DNA of 64,000 bases from Candidatus Opimibacter skivensis (GTDB taxonomy: Bacteria; Bacteroidota; Bacteroidia; Chitinophagales; Saprospiraceae). A model generated the notes under the pieces. It was not told the DNA's origin and did not search any database. It saw only the letters and a list, made by a program, of their open reading frames with translations. Where the stretch lies: positions 1-64,000 of the forward strand of contig JADKHH010000025.1 of the NCBI GenBank assembly GCA_016721905.1. Direction: 5' to 3'. Positions 33,901 to 38,074 of the stretch are shown here, in pieces (the first letter of the stretch is position 1; every line of letters begins with the position of its first letter). The translations under genes were made by a program, and so were the position numbers.

Positions 33901-34869
33901 TATCAGTTCATTGCCGCGGATGCTAACAACAACCAGCAAGTCAGTGCCATTGACATGATCGAGATCAGGAAACTGGTACTGGGTATCTATCCTACATTCC
34001 CGCAAAATCAAAGCTGGAGATTTGTAGATGTAGGTACGGGCATAACACTGGAGAATCCATGGCAACATAGTGAAATCATCCAGATAACAGATCTGGCCTC
34101 CGACAGTATGATGTACAATGATTTTGTAGCGGTCAAGGTGGGTGATGTGAACAATACCGCCAAGGCAAATGCGCTACAGGTGTTGCCAAGGGATGGTCAG
34201 CGGATTGTCTTTGTCAACGTGACCGAAGCCGATACAGAGGAAGCAGGCGATCTGGTTAAAATCAATTTTACGATTGATGAACAACTGGAGGGCTTCCAAT
34301 GGACACTTGAATCAAGCGGGCTGGAATATATGGGTATGGAAAGCAGTACCATCAGCATGGATGATAGTCATATCGGATTGTTGCAGGATGGTGTGATGAC
34401 GATGAGCTGGAATGCGGTACCTGGTAACGAGACTTCAGGTGCACACCAACAGGATCAAACTTTCTCGATGTTATTCCGTAAGATGTCAGGGGGCAACCTC
34501 AAGGACATGATTCGGATGACCAGTCGGGTTACTGAATCTGAAGGGTATACACTTGCAGGTGAAACAGTACAGCCTCAACTGCATTTTGGATCTGCTAATT
34601 CACCACTCGAGTTTGCATTGTATCAAAACGAACCTAATCCATGGAACGGGACAACACTCGTACGATTTGACCTGCCAGAAGAAGGGGATGTGAAGTTCAC
34701 GGTATTCGATGCATCAGGAAAAGTGGTGGTCCTCAAGGAAGCTTTCTATAAGCCAGGCCCTCATTCAGTATTGATCAACAACAAGGATATCAATACAAAT
34801 GGTGTGTTCTATTACAGGGTCGATTGTGGCCAGTATAGCGCAACCAAGAAGATGGTCAGGATAAACTGA
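15862..34869 (+). CDS. Giant T9SS surface protein: DUF11, SdrD_B, HYR, P-domain-like, dockerin-like, type A sorting domain
   Basis: An open frame of 6,335 codons. The listed TTG start is not the real one, since the N-terminus is encoded from 15618 in another frame. Approximate order in bases: DUF11-like domains to 18837; nine SdrD_B-like domains (18838-23075; motifs GNQVWFDDNNNG, GGNVWFDVDNDG, IGSTVFSDLDNDA); ten DUF11-like repeats with Asp-rich linkers (23080-27800); HYR-like units (27805-29170); a lamin-tail-like segment (29170-29600); a proprotein-convertase P-like domain (29755-30115, TITSPSGTEVTLFEG, GAWTLEVSSSSG); the Cys-rich module shared with the upstream gene (30420-34869), including dockerin-like loops (NGVSTLDLVRIQKHLLG near 33831) and a type A sorting domain (YQNEPNPWNGTT, ending KKMVRIN). 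It is very acidic, with many DxDxDG-like loops suited to Ca2+ binding. Probable role: a long calcium-stiffened surface stalk or adhesin. The ligand is unknown. Confidence 0.9.
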   Translation: MTNLHPLPDMISGTGTGLAGETITWDLGDVPAGTSIEIAVALCADPGIFGSMTTVTNTAIATYDGTLMLSSSDDVTVTSAPAWTINKTKTSGPTYHNDPVNYALSISGPGTGGTQNLDNVTVSDVLPPGAMFISASNGGTESMGVITWNLGTLDVTAIPPPLVLTYTVKYPATDPLNNTGMGALNKMNTVTLTGDDQDGNPYTIVDDLTIQLLPPNFQVSGSKIAGDRGILVLDSVNMFTIGYGNSSTVPLANLMVNDTISSQFNVVGLSVGGCDLFTDSTDIDLVITICSRGGNTILRTVTIPDLNDGIVNSINLFAAPVSLDSTTEWICNIKLTHGPGAVPRNYLGCDMVITVTDAYYADMASSTGYSDNAGSEVDICVSYDNTVYITGDQRPIDLPMGQMPQTISIDRTDNMVYTPRDARLDPKKTIAVATPMLPPGAPTQGNPYFQGSILKYCVTLDNNASAFQPLYDPLGIDILPAGIDFLPDSGMMAGYIIQTDNSNNGRYLSNPSLINFTTEYNTPSAGQTRLTWRLSDSLDVGESLVLCFYGRIQDNFPADQTLTNRFCLNGNNAGLFCDENDLGKPNNFSNPGIWNPNNFLPLADSLEQPDMCCKEVIITVDDSTAVPALRKLVLTGGPYEPYDTVCYRLTIGNDVHANSTLPDPILLDALSDKVTFLNGYSIVNNTTGLTLDNMGTNPSFFIDTDLMGRKILRWNFDGEFPIQSQVQIDYCVRVNVGASGSVNNTTYAAVPGREVDCQTTEYIDVNDIMGNGPSIVDTLCSGQTASFTLSSAAKFSAIKWVKGACDSVFTKVPDIGRTAPDDSLEFLLELVNVGNIPFQNLRIIDILPFVGDMGVRLNTLPRNTHWEPILIDNVIQLSGNPVLDIEYSLSEDPCRMADGIVAVDNGTCTSPSWNSDPNALGGIQNVNSFRIDFGPQIINPMDTFQFLVKMVAPVSATGIAYNSFAWAGERTDNGNTLAAEPNKVCIIIKQDTIGNFVWIDEDMDGRQDAGELPIEGVPMALFNPRGELMAYTYTDVNGHYLFSSVADSATQTWIQGGIQRVVSPDSNYYVVCGYDPIAMAGINIGPGLIVNETNYALTLHNIGSDTLDNDGSVAGSDGAMTPSFLDGLIYEAHYSGPPTQDTTVDFGFFIPLFSLGNQVWFDDNNNGLIDPLESFVDSALVILHYYDPGSMTCYVLDSQYTDSNGLYLFDSLFMGQYLVEVAASNFGPGGALQGYNSSSAGVTLNSGPYETAPDPDTNIDGDDNGTFNGNLMFPGSVFSDTITLSDIEPLNETPDNDLSGSPDENSNLTIDLGFVIEVTIGGNVWFDVDNDGLQPGTESTVAGVTVNLYLDTNMDGIPDGPPVATQMTDANGDYYFDGLLEGKYIVGVVPPANLNGSSTPTGGEADDQVDNNDNGVQATPGDEILSGTIMLMANAEPNDPNEQGSGGGFDLLDDNNGDMTIDFGLVPSMAIGSTVFGDYNNNAIQDPSEPGIEGVTVLVFNDIAGDGYTPGIDTIVATTTTDVNGDYYVGNLFPGTYVVGILPTSGLPLSSNETLDENDPNTDADGFDNGMQVASGDSIFSGSITLLPLTEPDNTIETEQGNDQDDADETNGNMTVDFGLYPGVSIGSTVFSDLDNDAFHEPGLGENGIPGVLVILYDENLNPLDSTITNSDGDYYFGGLPEGDYIVGIPAQAFLADEGLEHFPVSSTDIASTSLDDNLDENDNGAQASGPGTAVYSPIITLAVNSEPTAAQESGSGGTQDDANDSDGNMTVDFGFVPLFSLGNQVWFDDNNNGIIDPAETFADSVLVILHAFDGTNYTVIESMYTDINGLYLFDTLFTGEYLVEIAASNFGPGGALQGYASSSNGVTLNSGPYETAPDPDGNNDDDDSGTRNGNPNFPGSVVSSLVTLSVNEPLNEDPDNDNSTAADEHSNLTVDFGFVIEVTVGGNVWFDVDNDGQQPGTESTVAGVQVNLYLDTNVDGIPDGPAIATQLTDGNGDYYFDGLTEGKYIIGIDPPAALSGSSTPTGGEGDDQIDNNDNGAQDAPGDEIFSNTIMLMANTEPNDANEPGSGGGFDALDDNNGDMTIDFGLVPAMSLGSTVFVDDNNNTIQDPSEPGIAGITVILFDDVAGDGYTPVIDVILATTTTDVNGDYYFGNLYPGTYVVGIIPPSNLPLSSNEAADENDPNSDLDGFDNGMQVSSGDPIYSGSVELLPLTEPDNTTETEQGGDQDDADETNGNMTVDFGLYPGVSIGSTVFSDLDNDAFHEPGLGENGIPGVIVILYDENLNPLDTTITNSDGDYFFGGLPEGNYIVGIPAQSFLADEGLEFFPNSSTDIGSTTLDDNTDENDNGAQAGGPATAVFSPVITLSVNSEPTGAAESGSGGIQDDVEDSNGNMTIDFGFVPGSTPLVGLAKYAVNVTNLPDGSANVTYELNIQNYGDMFIQNLQVTDDLALTFPPTCVPTVISITSSDFVENVNYNGVSDINLLSGTDNLPIGGSGSISLTIHIDECGTDFGPFSNTAILTGASPFDVTITDDSQDGSNPDPDADGDPTNNDEPTIVNFDQNPSIGASKRVADATLNADGSFIVLYEINIENFGDVNLDSIQVTDDLTTTFPAPCSILDIVLTGSNDIQINPAYDGLTDFNLLIGNNSLQPGENSSILLEVTVDECAGSGPFSNQAVVTGIAPDGTTVQDSTVNGSDPDPNGDNNPNEDSPTPFSLTEEPNLGLAKYLSHEPINNGDGTYTVSFCIRVENNGNVNIDSLSITDDLNATFGTTCAYDVTGINSEEFQVNTGYNGDTDTELLVAGEEIKSWDEGEICMTVLVGPCDDLGPFTNSATGTGETPTGVPVTDVSQTGTNPDPDGDGDPTNNDEPTEFEFAENPVIGIAKRALSVDNLPDGSSTVTYEFNVRNYGNVGVSGLQVTDDLALTFPATCQVSVLSITSDDFTENINYNGVSNINLLTGIDILPVAGSGSITIVVNVDNCGLNEGPFNNTAQVTAVSPTSLAISDDSQDGSDPDPDADGNPTNNTVPTPVSFDHTSLIGAAKRVAQATLNSDGSFVVLYEINIENFGNVTLDSVQVTDDLIATFPAPCAIQNIVLTGSNDIEINPDYNGDTDINLLLGTNTLEPGEVSSILLEITMDSCAGTGPFLNYAVVSGVSPDGTTVQDSTVNGSDPDPNGDGTPDEDSPTPVSLLEEPNLGLAKYLSHDPINNGDGTYTVTFCLRAENNGNVNIEDLSITDDLDATFGALCAYDVTSINSEEFQVNTNYNGDTDIELLLPGEELKSWEEGEVCITVLVGPCDALGPFSNTATITGETPIGDPVTDVSQEGSNPDPDGDGDPTNNDEPTTFDLAENPVVGIAKRAVNVTNLPDGSANVTYEFNIRNYGDVAISAIQVTDDLAATFPPTCVPTIISLTSDDFAENASFDGVADINLLTGTDLLPVAGTGSILLTINVAECGTNDGPFANSATITGASPTDVTISDDSQDGSDPDPDNDGDPTNNNVDTEVSFESEGSIGIAKRLVSIEYLADGSADMIFEFNVENFGTVDLDSLQVVDTLITTFGAPCSISILTLTSDDFIVNPTFNGITDFNLLNGWETLEIGNKGAILLEVNIASCEENPIYPGPFDNSAYASGVAPSGVDIVDESQNGSDPDPNGDGVPDESDPTPINFEQVLNIGLAKNVVSAVVNNDGTFSITYEFNIENFSTVVIDSIQVVDDLGAAFPGPCSVAVTELTSDDFLVNPAYDGVTDINLLLGSDDLVVDDKGAILLSILVSDCGILGPFENNATLTGEGPGGVPLVDESVDGTDPDPNGDGVPDEQSPTIVDFNEDPIIGVSKRVSSGPALDEDDNYVLTYEIRVQNYGDVDLDSVQVVDSLAITFAPAESWTLVSIESEEFNVNNMFNGGTDPNLLLGNDLLLVGNEGAIYVTVRVAPGGFDGPYINIATGLAESPFSTDVTDNSQNGSDPDPDADGDPTNNDVPTPVILACFVDIICPNVPDTLYSPNDVGWCRAVFNLPPAEIITCAGAPDSLIQYMLIGQGAEGIPTDVWLTGQPTGLEYIVGTTQVLMRASIPSLPGVGFSDTCVFWIIVQDKEYPVAVCEDIFVMVDDNCEFTITPDDVDGGSTDNCAIDTLLISRDGGVTFADEATFTIADLIDPFVQVILQVTDTSGNTSICVATVTVIDVDAPEVTWLDDITGETEPNVCYGKIPVVIPPIMSNDNCPPVITLDQYPDAGVLFGSTHQDSIEVFLIATDIDGNMDTCSLFVHLNDTEVPEWLNCPRPPIQTKAMPGMCGAFVNFSLPIATDNCELDTLIQIDMTGLTSGDMFPVGTTILKYLAYDVAGNVSDTCRIKILVNDAQIPVITCLEDLSVVNDAGECGAVVNNLAIEATDNCPDNIAITYEITDENGDVVSCGITDASGELFPVGVNTVTYKVYDQSIVLITEVVQSLVDAIEITNFGPSTMDLSCVTIQRVGAGLETYVIPDGTIVPPGGTYVYTFSTNIAAGTPAGYILVLEDTQYDHVSTNGYNIGAGFTGVLNGGDVWRQYICDHDNAGDWVVADACHPSTIGVLNEGLVFFPDNGTISSLQNQLPNEVTCQFTVTVTDIELPYCAENLENNYQPDDLPVAIDLLNDGCASSVINVTDVFEVGHLNVIDLQITYPNVGALTVTITSPSGTEVTLFEGLCPGLQDVDISLSDTADVSVNLAPCGPLGQGGFYIPQDALSIFCEEPVQGAWTLEVSSSSGAVGSIDNWELQIFEQVPYSQQDTIIENVLGECGAPFTWTHPIVGDNCCDGEITVDYETEDGIDVPQAGPIEGGETVTEFFEVGITTIIYTLTDGSGNVSQCQFNVTVLDTEAPIVACPQNITINLDPGACNVPVNFVPSFISDNCSIDSIYSNSGEFFDIGTHEGTIIVYDPAGNADTCTFTINVLEYLPGNTELACNNQIQLSLPEDCTVQVGADMILEGDDYRCYENYCITIEDEDGNVVPGGILTLDHVGTCVTVRVTDCLGGGNSCWGKICVELKLKPEILCPPDITVGCNQTTNIDVTGEPEVLSCEQTITTTYTDDFTDNGECGEPRIFIERTWKVTDESGNFSTCVQNITVESFRFDQVEFPAHVIAYSCVDVVNNPDLLTPAYSGEPTINGQSIYGDHYCEIFVGYWDEKLYDANCEGSYSILRHWLIQDECLPLEEGVNPLRHIQNIQVKDNVDPVITCPQDITVSTGNGCVAGISLPVPHYGDVCSDVATFTVQTSSGSLLHYGGNNYVLANLEIGTHTVTYKISDNCKNTVTCQFQITVVDDVKPVAICDEHTIVTLTNDGPNGVTLVPASVFDDGSWDNCGPVTFRVRRMDSCIDFDWTTEGACVDDNPGGIPPVNSRDRGTVQRECAVFACCDVGNGPVMVELEVTDIHGNVNTCMVEVEVQDKLSPFVECPPDIIVSCDFWFNVQEGTFVDAEGNGNGNLDEDPLTPIFGNMYDAFSYNDDESVRNNIIINDPGNEQYNQPHFWGIDGWADDNCEVSLQVRVRVIDDCSGNDLPANAPPGAVKLIERRFSALDGNDGVAPGTCTQRIWVVNYDPFYITDNTCNNSNTQDGVIWPCDVLITTCPEDPMGTGQPTIFSDGCSLIGVTFEDTRFDFVDGACFKILREWKIIDWCQYVPQTGAGQWSYVQVIKVHDEDGPAFQDCPTEPVELCVADQGIRLPANNQAFLGEDDPNASSCSVHVTLEHTIKETCSDVVFYDVKVYPFNGTDFIQLKPRTAATIDTAHLATLNFDTELASLFSIRQNGLPYNDPLDCSDYHKVLWSVEDGCGNWSHCEYLFRLEDCKQPTPVCINGLSTVVMPIGGEVTVWAKDFNASSFDDCTPAENLLYSFSGDTYEPSYTYTCDNVPAFGAQLSVDIWVADAGVDHNCNGQIEWSERNKDHCTTTIVITDNAGVCPGSGSILAGEILTPRTDAVELVNVFLSNPDYVFPSYTTLTDGRFRFGSVPYNESYTITPARNDNHKNGVSTLDLVRIQKHLLGLEEFTSPYQFIAADANNNQQVSAIDMIEIRKLVLGIYPTFPQNQSWRFVDVGTGITLENPWQHSEIIQITDLASDSMMYNDFVAVKVGDVNNTAKANALQVLPRDGQRIVFVNVTEADTEEAGDLVKINFTIDEQLEGFQWTLESSGLEYMGMESSTISMDDSHIGLLQDGVMTMSWNAVPGNETSGAHQQDQTFSMLFRKMSGGNLKDMIRMTSRVTESEGYTLAGETVQPQLHFGSANSPLEFALYQNEPNPWNGTTLVRFDLPEEGDVKFTVFDASGKVVVLKEAFYKPGPHSVLINNKDINTNGVFYYRVDCGQYSATKKMVRIN
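18838..23075 (+). repeat. Nine SdrD_B-like domains, including a tandem duplication of a four-domain block (unit 1,881 bp)
   Basis: Domain starts are near 18838, 19321, 19822, 20272, 20737, 21202, 21690, 22150 and 22612. The four domains from 19321 repeat in the same order from 21202, an offset of exactly 1,881 bp (627 codons), with near-identical wording such as FGPGGALQGY, then SSTPTGGE, then IPGV. Each domain has a G..VW.D.NN.G or G.TVF.D start and a DVNGDYYF-like loop, typical of Ca2+-binding B domains of surface proteins. Confidence 0.85.
23080..27800 (+). repeat. Ten DUF11-like repeats (about 475 bp each) in a three-unit super-period
   Basis: Units start at (I/V/L)G.(A/S)K near 23085, 23560, 24030, 24508, 24980, 25450, 25925, 26400, 26879 and 27345. 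The first six form an A-B-C-A-B-C order with a super-period of about 1,420 bp (23085, 24508, 25924). The last four are A then three related variants. Each unit ends in an Asp-rich linker such as GSDPDPDGDGDPTNNDEPT. Confidence 0.85.
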
Positions 34870-34895
34870 TAGCACTTTATAGGCAATAAGCATAG

Positions 34896-34934
34896 AAAAG
34901 AAGCCCTGGCAATCTGCCGGGGCTTCTTTTTTTT
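34896..34934 (+). terminator. Rho-independent terminator of the giant gene
   Basis: A stem formed by AAGAAGCCCTGGCA and TGCCGGGGCTTCTT around a short ATC loop, followed by a run of T, 27 bp after the stop codon at 34869. One pair is a G-U wobble. Confidence 0.85.
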
Positions 34935-35007
34935 ACGACTTTGACAATGCCTGATCAGATTGCAAAAGAAAGGGGATATTAGCAGAAAGTTGGACTGGTT
35001 TAAAAAT

Positions 35008-35015
35008 TATCTTTG
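35008..35015 (+). promoter_or_regulatory. Promoter-like -7 box TATCTTTG before the WecA-family gene
   Basis: Matches TAnnTTTG and lies only 8 nt before the ATG at 35024, so any transcript would have almost no leader. A TTG stands 15 bp upstream, shorter than the usual 18-20 bp. Confidence 0.4.
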
Positions 35016-35023
35016 TCAGGTCT

Positions 35024-36082
35024 ATGTATGATATCATACTGAGTTTTATCACCGCCTTTTTACTTGTGTACCTCGCGATACCCAGTATCATCAATATCGC
35101 TAAGGTGAAACATCTCTATGACGTGCCGGATCACCGGAAGTCGCATGACGAGGTCGTCCCGACACTGGGGGGTGTCGCCATATTTGCAGGCGTCATCTTT
35201 AGCATTATCCTTTGGACTCCCTTTGAGGTCTTCGGAGATCTTCAGTATATCCTTTGTTCGTTTATCATCATCTTCCTGATCGGAGCCAAGGATGATATCC
35301 TTCCGATGTCTCCTTACCGGAAAATGATGGGGCAGATTTTTGCCTGTTTCATATTGGTCTTCAAGGCGCAGGTGCGGCTGACCAGCTTGTATGGCATCTT
35401 TGGCGTGTATGAGATGCCAGAGATTGCTTCTATCCTGCTGTCTATGTTTACGATCCTGGTGATCATCAATGCCTTCAACCTCATCGATGGCATCAACGGA
35501 TTGACAGGAAGTTTGGCCACTTTGATTTCGATTACGCTAGGCACCTGGTTTTTTCTTGTAGACCGAGTTGATCTTGCGATCATTGCCTTTTCACTCGCGG
35601 GAGCAACCATCGCATTCCTGCGCTACAACATTACGCCTGCCAGGATATTTATGGGGGATACCGGATCGATGCTCATCGGCCTGATTTCTGCCATCCTGGT
35701 CATCGAGTTTATTGAAATTCATACCGAAATCCAAGGCTCACCCTACGCCTTCAAGGCTGTTCCCGCCGTTGCAGTTGGCATCCTGATCCTGCCTCTCTTC
35801 GATACCCTGCGTGTCTTTGTGGTTCGCCTGGCTAAAGGAAAATCTCCCTTGCACCCCGACAGGAGCCATATCCATCATCTTTTACTTGATGCCGGATTGT
35901 CGCATATGCAAGCCACAAGCGTGCTATTGATTGTCAATCTCGCCTTTATCTTCTTTGTGGTTTTCTTCCAGGATCTCGGTAACCTAAAACTCCTCATCAT
36001 CATCCTGTTGATGGCTTCAGTCCTTACCTTCATTCCTGGCCTTATCTCAAAAAGTAAGAAGAGAGGAGAAGTTAGAAGTTAG
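35024..36082 (+). CDS. WecA/TagO/MraY-family undecaprenyl-phosphate sugar-1-phosphate transferase
   Basis: A 352-residue polytopic membrane protein. It transfers a sugar-1-phosphate (usually GlcNAc-1-P) from a UDP-sugar to undecaprenyl phosphate at the inner membrane, the first step of O-antigen, capsule or related glycan synthesis. Visible signatures: an early HRKSHDEVVPTLGGVA segment, the Asp pair in GAKDD near residue 88, NAFNLIDGINGL near 149 (the NxxNxxDGxxGL active-site loop), FMGDTGSM near 209 and HPDRSHIHH near 277, the last typical of the WecA side of the family and not of MraY proper. The hydrophobic segments fit about ten or eleven helices. It stands alone between the giant gene's terminator and a repeat-rich gap, so the glycan pathway it serves is not shown by its neighbours. 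Confidence 0.9.
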   Translation: MYDIILSFITAFLLVYLAIPSIINIAKVKHLYDVPDHRKSHDEVVPTLGGVAIFAGVIFSIILWTPFEVFGDLQYILCSFIIIFLIGAKDDILPMSPYRKMMGQIFACFILVFKAQVRLTSLYGIFGVYEMPEIASILLSMFTILVIINAFNLIDGINGLTGSLATLISITLGTWFFLVDRVDLAIIAFSLAGATIAFLRYNITPARIFMGDTGSMLIGLISAILVIEFIEIHTEIQGSPYAFKAVPAVAVGILILPLFDTLRVFVVRLAKGKSPLHPDRSHIHHLLLDAGLSHMQATSVLLIVNLAFIFFVVFFQDLGNLKLLIIILLMASVLTFIPGLISKSKKRGEVRS

Positions 36083-36155
36083 CAGTCCTCAGTCCTCAGT
36101 CCTCAGTTTCAGTCCTCAGTCCTCAGTTTCAGTCTTCAGTCTTCAGTCTTCAGTT
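36083..36155. repeat. CAGTCCT/CAGTTT low-complexity tandem repeat after the WecA-family gene
   Basis: The 7-bp unit CAGTCCT, with variants CAGTCTT and CAGTTT, begins directly after the stop codon and runs for about 70 bp. Shorter relatives occur at 42669-42695. There is no coding potential. Confidence 0.8.
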
Positions 36156-36289
36156 TGAAAGGTAACAGTAGGCAGTCAGCAGTGAAATCTTCATGCCATT
36201 TAGCGTAGCCGAAGTGAACAGTTAGCACTTAGCAGCTCAGTGAAGTCCATGCAGGCATTTGGCGGAGAGAAGTTAGCAGTTAATTCTTC

Positions 36290-36317
36290 AGGTCACTGAG
36301 CGTAGCCGAAGTGACCT
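36290..36317. repeat. Short inverted repeat around an AGCGTAGCCGAAGTGA element
   Basis: The arms AGGTCACT (36290-36297) and AGTGACCT (36310-36317) flank GAGCGTAGCCGA. The same 16-bp element, AGCGTAGCCGAAGTGA, also occurs at 36202-36217. It lies 33 bp beyond the 3' end of the desaturase gene and could help end transcription from the minus strand. Confidence 0.5.
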
Positions 36318-36350
36318 TAACGCTCCTTGCCCCTTGCTCCTTGCTCCTTG

Positions 36351-37088
36351 CTATTCCACAACCACTTTCCTCAACTTAATCACCCCTGTCCAATCCAGTA
36401 CCTTAATGATTGGATAGACCGGATCAAATTCAAATTTCTTCACCGCAAAATTTGCACGTCCACCATACATGTGGTGATTGTTGTGCAATCCCTCTCCCAG
36501 CATGATCAAGTCAACTGGAAACAGGTTACGTGAAGTATCTTTCATTTTGAAATTGATATAGCCAAGGCTGTGTGCAAACCAATTGATGATGACACCATGG
36601 AATGGACCCATGATCGCATGGATGATAATCAATGGATACAACCACCATGGAGCATCAAGCGCAAAATAAATCAGGACATAAATAGCTACCCAGAGAAGAC
36701 GAATGTATCCGTTAGATGCAAAGCGATCAAACGGACCCCAGTCTGGAATATCTTTGGTGAATGTTGGATCTACCGGAACTGATTTTTCAAAAATGTGGAG
36801 GTAGGTATTACGTGTACGCCACATCATGGCAAATAAATTGGCATCGTATTTTGGTGAATGTGGATCCAGTTCTGTATCAGCATACGCATGATGCATCCTG
36901 TGCATGATTCCATATGCCCTTGGGCTCAGATAGGAAGAGCCCTGGAAAACCCAGGAAATCACATAAAAAAACTTTTCAACACCCTTACTCATCGTAAACA
37001 TGCGATGGGCAGCATACCGGTGATTGAAAAAGGACTGTGTAAACAGCGAAAGGTACCAATGCGCACCTAAAACGGCTAAAACCCACAT
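36351..37088 (-). CDS. Membrane fatty acid (acyl-CoA type) desaturase
   Basis: A 245-residue membrane di-iron desaturase that introduces a cis double bond into saturated acyl chains, probably delta-9, adjusting membrane fluidity. The three histidine boxes are complete: HRYAAH at residues 23-28, HRMHH at 63-67 and HNNHH at 202-206. Hydrophobic segments lie before the first box and between the second and third. The frame could open further upstream at a TTG (37130), but that codon is the end of a strong promoter box (TATCTTTG, 37128-37135). I therefore place the start at the ATG at 37088, which gives the usual family N-terminus (MWVLAVLGAHWYLSLF). It is transcribed divergently from the OsmC gene. 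Confidence 0.9.
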   Translation of the reverse strand: MWVLAVLGAHWYLSLFTQSFFNHRYAAHRMFTMSKGVEKFFYVISWVFQGSSYLSPRAYGIMHRMHHAYADTELDPHSPKYDANLFAMMWRTRNTYLHIFEKSVPVDPTFTKDIPDWGPFDRFASNGYIRLLWVAIYVLIYFALDAPWWLYPLIIIHAIMGPFHGVIINWFAHSLGYINFKMKDTSRNLFPVDLIMLGEGLHNNHHMYGGRANFAVKKFEFDPVYPIIKVLDWTGVIKLRKVVVE

Positions 37089-37127
37089 AAACTGATGATT
37101 TTGAGATGATAATGCTGATGAAGCGTG

Positions 37128-37157
37128 CAAAGATATTTCAAAATGAGCGATTTCAAA
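37128..37157 (-). promoter_or_regulatory. Bacteroidota sigma promoter of the desaturase gene
   Basis: Reading the minus strand, TTTG (37157-37154) is followed after 18 bp by TATCTTTG (37135-37128), a full match to the TTTG/TAnnTTTG promoter of Bacteroidota. It lies about 40 bp before the ATG at 37088 and rules out the upstream TTG start. Confidence 0.7.
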
Positions 37158-37189
37158 GTATTAACTATGCAAATAAAAGACGAAGCAGC

Positions 37190-37627
37190 ATGAAAATATA
37201 CCTGAAGAGAACCAATCAGGCAGTCCGTTTTGAAGCCACCAATGAGCGCGGACACACTGTAAACGTTGAGGGAAGTAAGGATATCGGAGGCGAAGATTCT
37301 GCCCCGTCGCCCACGGAGCTCCTCTTGATGAGCCAGGCGGGTTGCACCGCCATCGATGTAGTCGAATTGTTAAGAAAAATGCGGCAACCCCTGGAACACC
37401 TCGAAATCGAAACAGAAGGTTTCAGGGCCCAGGACCAGGTGCCTAAAATCTTTACACACATTCATCTGCATTACAAACTGTACGGAAAGGTAAATCCGGA
37501 GAAAGCAGAAAAAGCAATTTCAATGTCAATTGAAAAGTACTGCACGGTGAGTAAGATGATAGATCAGGTAGCAAAACTTACACACAGTTTTGAAGTGATT
37601 ATTCCGGACACTCCTGAATCACTCTAG
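37190..37627 (+). CDS. OsmC/Ohr-family peroxide-reducing protein
   Basis: A 145-residue cytoplasmic protein of the OsmC superfamily, which reduces organic hydroperoxides or other peroxides through two reactive cysteines. Both are present: Cys52 in SQAGCTAIDVVELL and Cys118 in EKYCTVSKM, with the usual spacing and a central helix after the first. The start is the ATG at 37190 (MKIYLKR). The longer ORF from 37106 runs into the divergent desaturase promoter and adds an implausible N-terminus. The stop lies 10 bp from the convergent stop of the next minus-strand gene. It belongs to the YhfA-like OsmC branch more than to classical Ohr by its length and motifs, but I hold that loosely. Confidence 0.85.
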   Translation: MKIYLKRTNQAVRFEATNERGHTVNVEGSKDIGGEDSAPSPTELLLMSQAGCTAIDVVELLRKMRQPLEHLEIETEGFRAQDQVPKIFTHIHLHYKLYGKVNPEKAEKAISMSIEKYCTVSKMIDQVAKLTHSFEVIIPDTPESL

Positions 37628-37637
37628 ATCAAAGGAT

Positions 37638-38054
37638 CTATCGAGAACCAAATTTTATGGGCAATGTAAAAATAACAGGCCTGGCAATACCTTTATGTAT
37701 GCCTGGATTCCATGTGTATTTTTCTTGCATGACGGTCATTACACGTAGTGCTTCTTCATCACATCCATATCCTAATCCTCTAACTACTTTCAAATCCTCC
37801 ATCTTACCCTCAGCGTTAACTGTAAATTGTACAGCGACATTACCCGAAATTCCAAACCGCTTGGCATCCGCAGGATAACGAACTTCTGTATAAACAAATT
37901 TGTACATCTCAGTGTCTCCTCCCGGAAATGAAGGCTTTTGCTCTACTTGTGCGGCCAGCAGTACATCTTTTTCAGTTATCGTGCTATCCTGTTGAGCACA
38001 GACATGATTAATCGAAATCAGAAAGACCAAAGTAATAAGAAGTGTAATCCGCAT
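37638..38054 (-). CDS. Small secreted TonB-C-domain-like protein
   Basis: A 138-residue protein with a signal peptide (MRITLLITLVFLISINHVCAQ) and one TonB C-terminal-like domain: FPGGDTEMYKFV, RYPADAKRFGISGNVAVQF, GKMEDLKVVRGLGYGCDEEALRV, and a final PIKF. Without the transmembrane anchor and Pro-rich linker of true TonB, proteins like this are common in Bacteroidota as periplasmic or outer-membrane accessory proteins of unknown function. The ORF extends to 38153, but the signal peptide places the start at 38054. It lies 20 bp after a paralogous gene, probably in one operon. Confidence 0.8.
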   Translation of the reverse strand: MRITLLITLVFLISINHVCAQQDSTITEKDVLLAAQVEQKPSFPGGDTEMYKFVYTEVRYPADAKRFGISGNVAVQFTVNAEGKMEDLKVVRGLGYGCDEEALRVMTVMQEKYTWNPGIHKGIARPVIFTLPIKFGSR

Positions 38055-38074
38055 GATTGAATTTTGAAAGATGA

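Noticed and set aside
36351..37130. Longer desaturase start at TTG 37130
   Set aside because: That TTG is the end of a well-spaced promoter (37128-37157), and the ATG at 37088 gives the standard family N-terminus.
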